In this document: piece by piece, positions 23,247-34,020 of the stretch
Layout: the number at the start of each line of letters is the position of its first letter
Position numbering within the stretch: the first letter of the stretch is position 1
Assembly: GCA_016987375.1 (NCBI GenBank)
Contig: PJRA01000077.1
Coordinates: forward strand, 1,241,939-1,280,527
DNA from: Brachionus koreanus
Lineage: Eukaryota; Rotifera; Eurotatoria; Ploima; Brachionidae
Direction of reading: 5' to 3'
Length of the DNA: 38,589 bases
Translations under genes and position numbers: made by a program
Notes under the pieces: generated by a model
Seen by the model: the letters and a program-made list of their open reading frames with translations, nothing else
Database searches by the model: none
Told to the model about the DNA's origin: nothing

Positions 23247-24174
23247 TAGATAAAAAGATGAAATTTACTAGATATTATATTAAAAGATAAAAAAGATGAA
23301 ATCAACTAGATAATTTTATTAACTAATAGATAAAAAGACAAAACACTATATAAAAATATTTTNNNNNNNNNNNNNNNNNNNNNNNNNNNNNNNNNNNNNN
23401 NNNNNNNNNNNNNNNNNNNNNNNNNNNNNNNNNNNNNNNNNNNNNNNNNNNNNNNNNNNNNNNNNNNNNNNNNNNNNNNNNNNNNNNNNNNNNNNNNNNN
23501 NNNNNNNNNNNNNNNNNNNNNNNNNNNNNNNNNNNNNNNNNNNNNNNNNNNNNNNNNNNNNNNNNNNNNNNNNNNNNNNNNNNNNNNNNNNNNNNNNNNN
23601 NNNNNNNNNNNNNNNNNNNNNNNNNNNNNNNNNNNNNNNNNNNNNNNNNNNNNNNNNNNNNNNNNNNNNNNNNNNNNNNNNNNNNNNNNNNNNNNNNNNN
23701 NNNNNNNNNNNNNNNNNNNNNNNNNNNNNNNNNNNNNNNNNNACTTCTCTTCCAATCTTCTTCATTGAAATCAATAAAATAGATCGAGTTGAACTCTGAA
23801 ACGAATTTGTCAAAACTATTCCAAGCAAGCTTTTTAATTAATGACAAAAATGCTTTACAATATTTCGAATCCAATTTTCTCTCAATTTTTTAATTGCCTT
23901 TTCGTGATCATAGGCAAGCTAAGACGTCTGATTTCATTCAATCTGTTTGTTCCTCGTTACACCCGTTTGAAGAAAGAATAAAATATTGAGTTACTATTCA
24001 ATTATATCTAGTATTAATTATATCTAGTTAATTAATAAAATTATCTAGCATTTTAATTTTTTTTATCTATGAATGTGTCTATTTATCTAGGTGTTAAATT
24101 TATTATCTAGTAAATAATTTTTTTATATAGTACATTTAATACATTTTATCTAGTAAGTTCATCTTTTTATATAG
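23247..24174. mobile_element. TIR DNA element inserted in the LINE
   Basis: The left end (23247-23273) reads TAGATAAAAAGATGAAATTT then ACTAGAT; the right end (24148-24174), inverted, reads CTATATAAAAAGATGAACTT then ACTAGAT. Many CTAGATAA motifs lie just inside both ends. The element is about 930 bp as assembled, including the gap. On minus, 23743-23874 encodes a partial open frame (MDSKYCKAFLSLIKKLAW...) of unknown family that runs into the gap. AT-rich flanks allow an ATTAAT-like target duplication, but it is not certain. Its position between two parts of one LINE shows it inserted later. Confidence 0.55.
23363..23742. other. Assembly gap (380 N)
   Basis: A run of N inside the TIR element; any longer open frames across it are artefacts. 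Confidence 0.99.
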
Positions 24175-24395
24175 TATACATTAATATTATGTGTTTTTTT
24201 TCAAACAGAGTATCAAGCGTTTGGAACAATCTACCTAAAGATGTTGTCCTATAAAAAAAATAAACGAATTTAAAAATAAAATTGATAGACTAAATTTAAT
24301 AAAATTGATAACTAAGAAAGCTATTACAGTGGACCCTAAAGCCCCATTTCATGTGATCAGGCACATTATAGCTATTTATTTATTATTATTATTAA

Positions 24396-25017
24396 TATAT
24401 TAAATTTGTAAAGGAATATAAAATGATAAGAGGAAAAAATATACAAAGTAATTTCATAATCTGGCAATACCCAATAAACCTAGCTTGGAAGAAAATATTA
24501 AGTTGAGTTAAGACAAAGAACAAATAACGAGAGCAAAGGATATGAAAGAAACATAGTTTTTTTTTTATTTCCATTGTATCTAAATTATAATCCTAAGTTC
24601 TTTGCAGAGTTTTACTAGAATATTAGTATTAAGCAACAATGCATAATATTATATCGCAGCATATTGAATAAGAAAAACCAGGTATCAAACTTTTCTTGTA
24701 CTGTTCTTTTGTACCTTTGTATTTCTATGAATTTTTAAATAACAAATAGTTGTAAATAAAACTTGAAGTTTTTTTAAATTAAAAAAGATAATTTTTATAT
24801 CAAAAGACAAAGCATTCAAGCTGAAACTAACAAAACTCAAGTTAAATTTGATCGAATTTAACTTTATTGAAATAGAAAGGTGCTTAGAAATTTTTTCTTT
24901 CAATTAAAAGTAACTTAGCAACAGTGTATAAGTAAAAGCTTTTTTTTTATAACATAAAAATAATAATTCATTTAAATTTTAATAAAAAATATTGGTGATA
25001 ACTGATGTAATTGAGCT
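24396..25017. other. Intergenic, CFAP221 upstream region
   Basis: AT-rich; no coding region seen. It should contain the CFAP221 promoter, which I cannot delimit. Confidence 0.45.
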
Positions 25018-28000
25018 ATGGCTAGCAAGATATCATCGGGCCAAATAGAGCCCATTGAATTGAATCATAATAAAAAAATTCCGCCAATTCAACCAAAACG
25101 ACAGCTCAATCGACTCAAATTGACCGATTCATTGGTTGCCCCAATCGAACAACAGTTGCCTGTTCCAAATCATCTACTGGACACAAGTAAAACATTGCTT
25201 TTGAAAGCTTTAGCCCTAATTATTTGGCTCAATTTTTAAGAAATATTCGCAAAACTTCAACGCAACAGTGCATTTGAGGTATCACCGGTCGAAGTTCATT
25301 TCGCCGGCTTTGAAATAAACCAATCCGATCAAAAACGATACACTCAAATACTCAGGGTTATTAACATATCTGGACAGTTGCAGCGTATGACTGTCATACC
25401 ACCACAAACAAATTTTTTTACCATTCACTATGTCAAACAAGCAAGTAGCAAAAAAAATTTTGTCCTTAAACTAAAACATTTTAAACAAATAGGAAAGATT
25501 AGTGGCTGGTTTTGCTCTTGAAATTAAAGTATATTTCAAACCACAAGAATACAAATACTATCAAGATGCTATACGCATTTATTCCCAAGTAAATTAAAAA
25601 AAAAATCTAATAAATTCAAAAAAGCTTGATAGAATTAAAATTTTATTCAGTTTAAAAAAAGTACAACGAAAAAAAAACATAAATAACTGAGTAAAACAAT
25701 CATCACAAGTCAGATTTATTTTTGTTAGCATATTTTGGCTTCAGTTCTTCTATTTTGCGAATAAAATCACTTTTTTCAGCCATGCCAAACGTACTTTCAC
25801 CCCAGTCGGACAAAATTTTTTTCAAGTCCTTAACTTTGAGTTTTTTCAAATCGACTGTGTCCAAATCTATCCGCTTCTCGTATTTTAGATCACATATTTG
25901 CGAGTCTTTTTTCAAAAGTTTTTCTCGGCAAATTTTATCAGCCGGCATTCCCCAACTCATCGGCTTCGACATCTCACCGATGATATAAGTGGCTGAAGTT
26001 TCTAGACCACCGACATAATAACACTATTGAAATAAATTTAAAAAAAAATTAAAAAAAAATTTTTCTTCTAAAACATACAAATTTTTCCTCTCTTCCTTTG
26101 GCTTTTTTACAGAACTCTTTGAACTTGAGTTCGATTTCGTCCTGTTTGGCATCATCTGGTAGTTCGGCACGAAGTTTCTTGATCACCGACTCACACACTT
26201 CACACTCTTGTACTTTGCCTAGACTTGTGGCCAAAATTGAAAAAGTTATCAAGACTAGAAATAATTCTTTTTCCATCTTTTTTTTCAGGACTAAAACTCT
26301 ATTTTATTTTTTATTTTAAATACGTTTCAATAGTTCAAAATTTAAATATTATTTAGTACATGTAAAAATACTTGTTCGCTTTCTATTGGCTTGTTTTGAT
26401 AGTGTAAGAATAAGACTAATAAATTTCGCGTAAATTCTATCAAGCTTTTTTAGCCAATTGAGTTTTGACATATACTTATTTTATATTAAAGGGAGATGAG
26501 AATTTATACGTGCCTATACACGCGTATCCAATATTGTCTTCTTTCGAATTTCCGACTAATTATAAATTTCCTAATTTAGCCTTGGGAAAAAGGTAAATTT
26601 TGGTATTTTTAAATTTTAACTCACAGTTGCTTTGATAATTCTTGACCATCAGATATTGCCAAAAAAATACCAATTTTCTTTTTTTAAACAACAGTTTCTA
26701 TGGAAACCATAATTATTGTGCATTAGATGATAGCAGTTTGAATTTTTTTATAAATTTTATAATAGAACTATGTAAAACTATTTTATTTTCAAATAATCAA
26801 AACTAACTTTACTTTAAGAAAAACAAAATTAAACTAAAAAATTACAAAGTTTGTGAAAGCATGTCATTTGAAAAAAAACGAATAAAATTTCACCAAATAT
26901 TTTTGAAATAAAATTTGCCATCTTTTACTTTCATAATTATTTTTTCTTAATTAAAAAAACCTTTTAAAGTATTTTAAAAAATTTTGGAAACAATAAAATT
27001 ATTTAATAATAGAAGAAAAGTTGATAATATTTGAAAAAGTTTTTTTGAGTAAAATATTTTTTATTTTTAATTGTTAAATTTTTAAACATGAGTTAAAATA
27101 TTTAGTGTAGGTTCAAAAATTTAATAAAAAATTTGACAAACGATATTTAAATCAAGCTTATTATTAATTACTCAGTTTCTAAAGTTAAAATAATTATTAA
27201 TAATTCCTATTGATTTTAAATTCTATTTATCTTCCTCTTGTTAAAATCGACCCCTTGGAATGGGTTCATAAAAATGCGCATTTAATATTATGACCCGATG
27301 TTAAAATTCAAAAAACTTGCAATAATGCTGAGTCAAAAACCGAAATGCGGTCTTGATTAAATTATAAATTAAATTAGAGGCGATTAAAAACTATTTTTAA
27401 TTATTTAATTTAATTTTTTAGTTTTTTGTAATCCTAATTTTTAAACCCCCATCATAACTCAAATTATTTTTGTACTTTTTTATGGTTTCTTTTTTTTATT
27501 TGTTTTTAATCCTAACCCATTCCAACAGTATTTTCTTCAATTTAGATTAAAAGTTAACATTCGAAATTAAATGATTTAACTATTAATTCTTATTACTGTA
27601 TTAGAGTACTGGGCTATTTTTTGATTTCACTAAAATCAAAAGAAATGAAAATGGTTAGTAATTTATATTAAATGATCAGTAGTTTAATTCATTAAGCCAA
27701 TTTAATAATTACATTTCAAACAATGATAAGGATAAACTGTTTAATCAATCAAGAATACTTTATAGCGTGCTTTTATGGTTTGGACGGCATTAATGCTAAA
27801 TGATAAAATTAAATGGCAAAAATAATATTCAATAGTTCATATTTTTTTAGAAATTAATATGCATTCATTTGATCGGTTTTGGAATATGTTTGAGATATTG
27901 TAAACAATCTCCACTTGGTATAAATTTCCTAATTGATGTCTAAATATCTCTTGCTAAACCTAAGAAACCAACTTAAGCTTTTAATTTAAGCATTAAATTT

Positions 28001-31000
28001 TTCTTTAGTTTCCGTTTAATCTATTTAAATTGAAATTTTTTAGCAATTTATTAAGAAATAGTTTTCAAATAAGTTTACTGAGAAATAATAAAAACGTATT
28101 AATAAAACGAAGTGTCTGCGCTAAGGCTTCTTATATAAGCGCAGATTAACAACTATGGATTTAATTTGAACTTTGAGACTATAAGCTTTCATTGCTTATA
28201 TTTCTTCTTTTGTTGGTAAAAAATTGATATCGTCTTTTTTTGTTGATCTCTGATACAAGTTTATGATCTCTAAGCATTTTCAGTTATTTTTTTACTAATA
28301 AATTCTTATTTTTTTGAATACAGAATAAATTTTTTTAAGATTAAAAATTTTATTGCGAATTTTATTTAAATTTTCATTAATTTAAAAAATAGTAGACATT
28401 TAAATTGTTTAAAAAAAATCTTAATTTTATGAAAATATGCAAAAAAAAATTATTTAAAAAATTGATGTTATTTTATTTTTATTCCCTTTCGTTTTTTTAG
28501 TATTTTTTAGCCTTTTAAATTTGTTTTTCAATTTTAAAAATTCTCAATTCAAATTGTTCATAAACAAATCTCTGAATTTTACAAACATTAATTTATTCAA
28601 TACTAAAATTCACTAAAATAAGAATTTTCTAATAAATTAAATTTTCTTTTTAAGCTTAACGCGAAGTTTTAATCTTCGAAGTTCTGCACCCATTGAATTC
28701 GAATATTTCATTGAGATATTAGAACGAAATCCGGCTTTTCACATTGAACCATTAGAAGGTGTTATACCTTACAAGCGGGATGCTACCATAAATGTAACCT
28801 TTACACCAAAAGAGTTTTGTACAGCAGTAATGAGTATTCAGCTGGTTATATCTCAATTCAATTCCAAGCCTATAATTTGTACATTTTTCGGCTCATCTAA
28901 ACCGGGTTTAGGAAGGTACTATCAAATAAGTTAACAAAAATTTTCTTATGAAAAGTGTTTTTTTTTTAAATAGGGAAGAAGCTTTGAATAAGTTTAACAA
29001 ATTATCGCAGATTCCTGAAAAAAAGTCAGCAGAACCTATTGAAAATGAAGATGAAGATGAGGATGATTTTTTCAACGAATACAAAGATGATGGAAGTTTA
29101 AATTCAAAATCATTTATGGATGATTCTGGAATGGCATCGCCTAATGTCCGCTCTGCCAAACAATCAAATATAAAAGAACTAATTACTATCAACGAAGACG
29201 TTGCTATAAAAGAAGAGCGTTTTGTGGACTACGATGGTTATCGAGTTCCCAAAAATTTAAACAATCCATGGGCTATTTCTAAAGTTTTGATTCAAACAAA
29301 AGGAAAGCTTAGTCTTAGAGAATTGAAATCATCAGCTAAAAACTCTTCTAAAATATCTGCTCAGGCTAAAGAAGCAATTTTTTTGCAAAGAGTCAATGAG
29401 CTGGAGGATGAGGAGCGCAGAAATCAACTTAAATGGCAAGTCAAATTAGGTGAATCACCGGTTGACCCAGAAACAAGAGAAGACATCCTGATCAGTAGGA
29501 CAAAGGCTGAGATTGAATATAAAGTAAGTGTCAAGAAAAATGAAGCAAATTTTATATTTTTCAAAAACATGATTTTTTTAAAAAGATAGGAATCAAAAAT
29601 ATTTTTTTAAAAGAAAAATCTATTTATTTAATAACCTTAATTTAGTAATTTATTTTGTATTTTAGCTCTCGATTGGAGTTCCGTTTTTGGAAAATGAAAT
29701 TAATCGTCAAAAAACAACAGACTTTGAATGTAGAACAGTTAGAGACTATAAAAAAGTTATATTTAAATTTAGAAAAGGGTTATTATTAATTGTTTCATTC
29801 TATTCAAGATTGGACGAACAGATATTACTTTTGATACGTTTAAAAATCAAATATGGCAATTGAGATTCATGGCTCTAGACACTTTCATTCAAGCAGCTCG
29901 AAAAGTAATTGAAATTTTATAATTTAAATTTTGCTAAATCAAACCTAGTACTATATGATTGAATATTTTTTTTTTCAATTTTTCACTTTTTGTAAATATT
30001 TTTGATAAAGTTCATTTTACAATAGGAAATTAAATTTTAAATCTATTTTAAAATAAATTTAAATATAATAATTAAAAATTTAAAAAAAAACATACAAGAT
30101 ATGTAAAAAAAAGTTATTAAAGGGCATATATTTATGCAAAAGAAGAATACTGAAAATTGATCGAAAATTTTAGTTTGCCAATATTGGAGAATCATAATTA
30201 AAATTCAGATAAATCAAAGCTTAATTTAAAATAGAGTTTTACAAACATAAAATAGGCTTTTTATCTTATTGTCTGTTTTTTTCTCACTCCTTGTCGAGCA
30301 TAGGTTCATTACTTTTGATTTCAACCCAAGACGATCTTTTGCCTTGCATCTATCCATGTCATTCCCATTTCGATGAACTTTTACGTAATTGTTGACTTCC
30401 ATATTAATGCTGATCTTGCTACCTTACGTCGCCCATGGGGTGTCCATTAAAGGGCTTTTTTTTGAATTTCTTTTTTCCTTTATTCTCAGTTCATGTCCAA
30501 GTCATCGCAATCTTTTTTTCTTAATGCATTAACTTAATAGCTCTGCATTTGTTCTTTTGTATAGGTCAGCATTCGACAATGTCTCAGGTCAGTGTATCCC
30601 CAGAATCCTCTGTAGGCTTCCAGTGTGGAAAGTGTTCAGACTTCTTTTGTCAGTTTCACACATCCCCCAACATTTACTTCCGTATATTAGTGTTATTTTT
30701 ACTACAAAGTTGTTACAGTTTGATATTTGGTTGATTTCCACCGAGCCTAGCAAAGGCAATCTTTGCTTTAGCAAGTCTTTTCTCGATGTCCCATTACTGT
30801 ACTGATGGTGCTTCCTTTGTATGTAAATTCATTTAGACACTCGACTTGTGAATCATCGATGGTGATCGGTACATTCAATTTAGTGTTTGTGCACCTAACT
30901 TTCGTTTTGGTTTAAAGTTGTTCGCCTTGTGTTTTCATATGCATATGTTCTTCTTTAATAGATATTAACACCAGTCAAGTCACAAAATCACCAAGTCAAA

Positions 31001-33188
31001 GTCTTCAAGCTTTGTAGCTAATCCCCATAATCAATCATTATTAGGAATAGTGTCGGAGAGAGAATTCCCCCTTGCTTGACTCACGTACACGTCTGTTACA
31101 CTAAATGTTTAATTAAATTAATAAGTCCAAATTTTAAATAACCATCCATCATTCTCTTCCATTATTTTTTTAAATATTTACTAATATTTTTATGTCATTT
31201 TAAAAGGAAATAATTAGAAATCGTCTCCTAAAATGTTTGAGTCAAATAAAAAAAAATTTTTTTTTCGTTTCCAATTCAAAATTCAATCATAAATTGAATA
31301 TTAGACTGGTATATTTTACAAATTTTGAATTTCTTAATGATTTTTTTGAATTTTTATATTTTGTTCAATTAATCATTTCATTTTCGGGAAGTTTTAAAAC
31401 CTAAAAAGTCAACCAAAAAATAAAAAAAATAATTTTTTTAAGTATTTACTAATATTTTTATATCATTTTAAAAGGTAATAATTAGAAATCGTCTCCTAAA
31501 ATGTTTGAGTCTGATAAAAAAATTTATCGATTCATGGAACGAAGCGTTAAATGATTCGGACACTGTGGAAGATGTAAAATTCAACATCGAAAACTACATC
31601 GATATATATACAAAACGAATGCGTGGAGAAAATGTTGATCAAAATGCGATTTTAAAAGTAGTTTCTAGCAAACACATGGGTACATATTTTTTTCCTCAAG
31701 TGGTTGAGTTCAAAGAATTTCAAGACCAAGAAGCAAAACACTGCGAGAAATTATCCAGTATATCAAAACTAGACTCATTAGGTTATGTAGCTGTTAGACC
31801 ACTTGAGTTCCAAATTCAAACAGAAACCCCTTATCTTAATTTAGCTGTACCTGCTTTATACAAACTCAACTCTTACAAGCCATCATTAGACAATCAATTT
31901 GTTCCCAAACACGAATCACGGATTCAAAAATTACGAGTAGGTGCCGAAGATGAACTGATTCAAATAGATTCTGTTCCTACAAACAAGACCAAATCTAAAG
32001 ATCAAAAAGAACAAACTTCAACTCAAATTTTAGACCTGAATCCATCAAAAGAATTATCAGAACCTCCTCAATTTCATCCGCTTCATATTTTTGTAAAATT
32101 TAAAAAAAAATTTTCAAATTTTTCTAGAATTAATTTTTACAGAATCCAGCGCCTGGACTAATTTCATACCAGAAATTATTGCCTTACTCTGGTATAGACT
32201 TGAACCATCATTTAAACCCACTTCCCAGATTCGAGCAAGATCAGCCATTTACTACACAAAAAAAATTTTTAGACCGCGAAGATGTGATTAAAGGAATAAT
32301 GGCATGGAAAAAATTTCCTAGTCAAGGTCTAATTTCATTGTCAAATACTCCCACAATAACTGATGTTTGGGTACCAAGAAGATCCAATCCATTCGGGATC
32401 GACTTGTTGCCATTGGAGACACCACATCTTTTGTCCGGCTTACCCGAGGATGACAAAAAAGCCTTAGCTGGCGAAGAGTAGATTTTTTAGACTTTTAGAA
32501 AAATTTTTTTCGAATTTTTTTATTTTCAAAGGAATGACGATGATCATGTGTCGGTGGTCAGCAAGGATGTTGGAGTTAAATTAACTCCAGAAATGGTTAA
32601 TTCTCAATTTTCTATTCCCGAAATTTTTGAATTAAGAGAAAAGAATGCACGTGAAGAGTAAGTAGAAAAGAAAAGTTTTAAATTTTTTAATAACATGGTC
32701 TTTTTTACAACTAATTAGAGCTCTTAGACTTTTAAACAAACCACAATACTTTAGAATAACACCAGAGTAAGTATAAAACAAAACCTGCCTAGTTGCCCTT
32801 GATTAACTAACGCTTTCCTCTAATCAAAAACTATTTTTTCTATTAACAGAGATAAAAATATTTTTCTTAAAGGGTTCAGTTTCCGAACGGTGAAAAACTT
32901 CCTGCATCAAATATGCCTGTATCATTGTTCGGTCAAGTTCCACGTGATCAAAGAGAGCAAGAATTGGAATACTTCATCAACAAGCAATATAACACTTTGG
33001 GCATGAAAATTCAAAATAAATTGGCTACAGTTGACCAGCAGTTTTCATCAAATCCGACTATTTCTCTCGCTTCGGGCAAACCTGGTATTTCATCAAGTCA
33101 ACAAAACACTCAGTCAAATTCGAACATTAAATCAGCAGCAACAATTTCATCAGCTCTAATTTCAAATTCCGCTGCTACTTTAAATTAA
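25018..33188 (+). CDS. CFAP221: Cilia and flagella associated protein 221 (PCDP1)
   Basis: CFAP221/PCDP1/FAP221 is a calmodulin-binding subunit of the C1d projection of the axonemal central pair, needed for ciliary beating. Exons: 25018-25186, 25241-25440, 25493-25588, 26492-26592, 28655-28915, 28974-29523, 29666-29755, 29809-29904, 31475-32092, 32143-32477, 32532-32657, 32719-32766, 32873-33188. All phases agree, giving 1001 residues (human about 840). Hallmarks: the ASH/MSP-like N-terminal sheet region ([43 protein letters not shown]...[16 protein letters not shown]), an acidic DEDEDD linker, the RNRLLKCL and [15 protein letters not shown] regions, and near 728 NPAPGL...[13 protein letters not shown]. 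The C-terminus is Ser/Gln/Asn-rich. Intron 2 uses a GC donor. Intron 3 contains MANF on minus; intron 8 contains a LINE remnant. The fourth exon is only 101 nt but carries the diagnostic HAYP motif. Confidence 0.92.
25703..26276 (-). CDS. MANF: MANF-type neurotrophic factor / ER stress protein
   Basis: MANF (ARMET) is a small ER-resident and secreted protein that protects cells from ER stress and binds the chaperone BiP. Two minus-strand exons, 26079-26276 and 25703-26023, give 172 residues (human about 180). A signal peptide covers about 1-20 ([16 protein letters not shown]). The saposin-like N-domain follows, with Cys25, 28, 56, 67, 98 and 110, matching six of the eight family cysteines. 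The C-terminal SAP domain has the nearly invariant [10 protein letters not shown] and [14 protein letters not shown] blocks. The C-terminus KSDL resembles the RTDL ER-retention signal. Striking change: the family's CKGC after DWGE is here TFGM (144-147), so the CXXC motif is lost. The splice places FCYYVGG exactly as in homologs. The whole gene sits inside intron 3 of CFAP221, antisense to it. Confidence 0.93.
26593..28654. other. Intron 4 of CFAP221, no features
   Basis: About 2.1 kb of AT-rich sequence between AAAAG|GTAAAT and TTTTTAAG|C. Nothing coding or clearly repetitive was recognised on either strand. Confidence 0.5.
30290..31085 (-). mobile_element. Decayed LINE reverse transcriptase, in CFAP221 intron 8
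   Basis: Read on minus, from high to low coordinates, the pieces follow the order of a non-LTR reverse transcriptase. [16 protein letters not shown] (about 31070-31022) is the RT core. [12 protein letters not shown] is a conserved C-terminal block. [11 protein letters not shown] with [11 protein letters not shown] and LQRILGIH falls at about 30700-30590. Then come a WLGHELR-like block (about 30500) and a GHPMGDVR...[12 protein letters not shown] tail (about 30430-30330). Several frameshifts and stops separate them. The region is richer in GC than its surroundings, as the other elements here are. Confidence 0.7.
31163..31518 (+). repeat. Direct duplication of CFAP221 exon 9 acceptor
   Basis: About 88 nt at 31163-31250 recurs at 31431-31518, 268 nt downstream, with only about five mismatches. 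The segment spans the end of intron 8 and the start of exon 9 (ATAATTAGAAATCGTCTCCT...). The upstream copy keeps the AG acceptor and the frame for [11 protein letters not shown], but then runs into unrelated sequence, so the downstream copy is the one joined to the exon. Confidence 0.8.
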
Positions 33189-33489
33189 ACTTATTTATTT
33201 ATTTATCTTTTTTATTTTTGTTTTAAAAATAAATTCTGAATATAATTTTTAAACATATAAAAAATTCAATCACGTTTTCAAGCATTCTGTTTTAGTTTCT
33301 TCTTTGGTCAAATCTAGCCTTTGAAAGTTAAAAGATTTTCAACTAATTGAACCTGATTAATACCAAAATTTTTTAAATTAAAAAAATATTTATAACTGGA
33401 GGTGTACTATTAGTTACACAGAATTCAAACCCTGATAACACACCGTTGTCAGCTATAGATATTTCATCCGTAACAACCATTTCATCCTT

Positions 33490-34020
33490 TTGTATTAACA
33501 ACCAACATTGATGATTGTAAAAAGTTTGAATCAATTTTTTTTAAACATGATTCAATACGTTGAATCAGTTGTTCTGCTGTTTTCAACTTCTATCTTAGAC
33601 ATTCTGTACCTATCTCTATCTTAGATACCCCAAAAGTCTTCTATTGGTCTTGCTTGTGGGACATTTAGAAGATTAATGTCTTTTGATCCTCATCCATCCA
33701 ACATATCGTCTCAGCAGATCTATGAGCACTTGCTAAATCAGGCAAAATAAAATAATTACAGTCACTGGGATACTTTTCGATGAATGGTCGAAGTCATTTT
33801 CCAAAGCATTCATTCAGTTGATTTAGAAAAGTGAAAAAGAATTTTTTTCAAGCCAAACAAATATTTTCTTGACATCTGGTATTGAATTACTAGCAATAAA
33901 AAATATCTTTCATCATCCATAATTACGATGCTTTGCTCTGCTTTTCGACATTTTTTTTGTGCCTTGGGCTTCATTACACTTCGATGTTTTTTCACGTTTT
34001 TGAAAAGAAAATTTCATTTT
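33490..34020 (-). mobile_element. Tc1/IS630-like DDE transposase remnant
   Basis: Minus-strand fragments in three frames give, in order, VMKPKAQKKCRK...SIVIMDDERYF (about 33995-33890), FIEKYPSDCNYFILPDLASAH (about 33790-33722), and LLNVPQARPIEDFW (about 33675-33630), then a C-terminal AEQLIQRIESCLKKI block (about 33560). The MDDE, PDLASAH and PIEDFW blocks carry the three catalytic acidic residues of this transposase type. Frameshifts make the copy inactive. No clear terminal repeats were found. Confidence 0.68.

Larger units (their letters stand above)
23036..24395 (+). mobile_element. LINE 3' end remnant, split by an insertion
   Basis: Plus-strand reading at 23036-23237 gives FVRPNL, a stop, YAVTIWRPDLKKAIGAFQ, RRATRIVL, then LKELNLTTLEIRRLRG. 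This is the conserved C-terminal block of non-LTR reverse transcriptases, with the usual Glu replaced by a stop codon. The same protein resumes at about 24190 with FFSNRVSSVWNNLPKDVV, followed by a frame-shifted NEFKNKIDRL and a (TTA)n tail at about 24375-24395. The middle is occupied by a TIR element and a gap. Dead copy. Confidence 0.7.

Noticed and set aside
24392..24903. Small hydrophobic minus-strand frames
   Set aside because: A/T-rich DNA encodes Phe/Ile/Leu/Lys by chance; no start context, partner exons or similarity were visible.
25445..25446. GT donor as an alternative for CFAP221 intron 2
   Set aside because: Using it shifts frame and meets an early stop; the GC donor at 25441 restores the conserved sequence.
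30549..30805. Plus-strand open frames in CFAP221 intron 8
   Set aside because: They are antisense to a recognisable LINE reverse-transcriptase block and have no similarity of their own.
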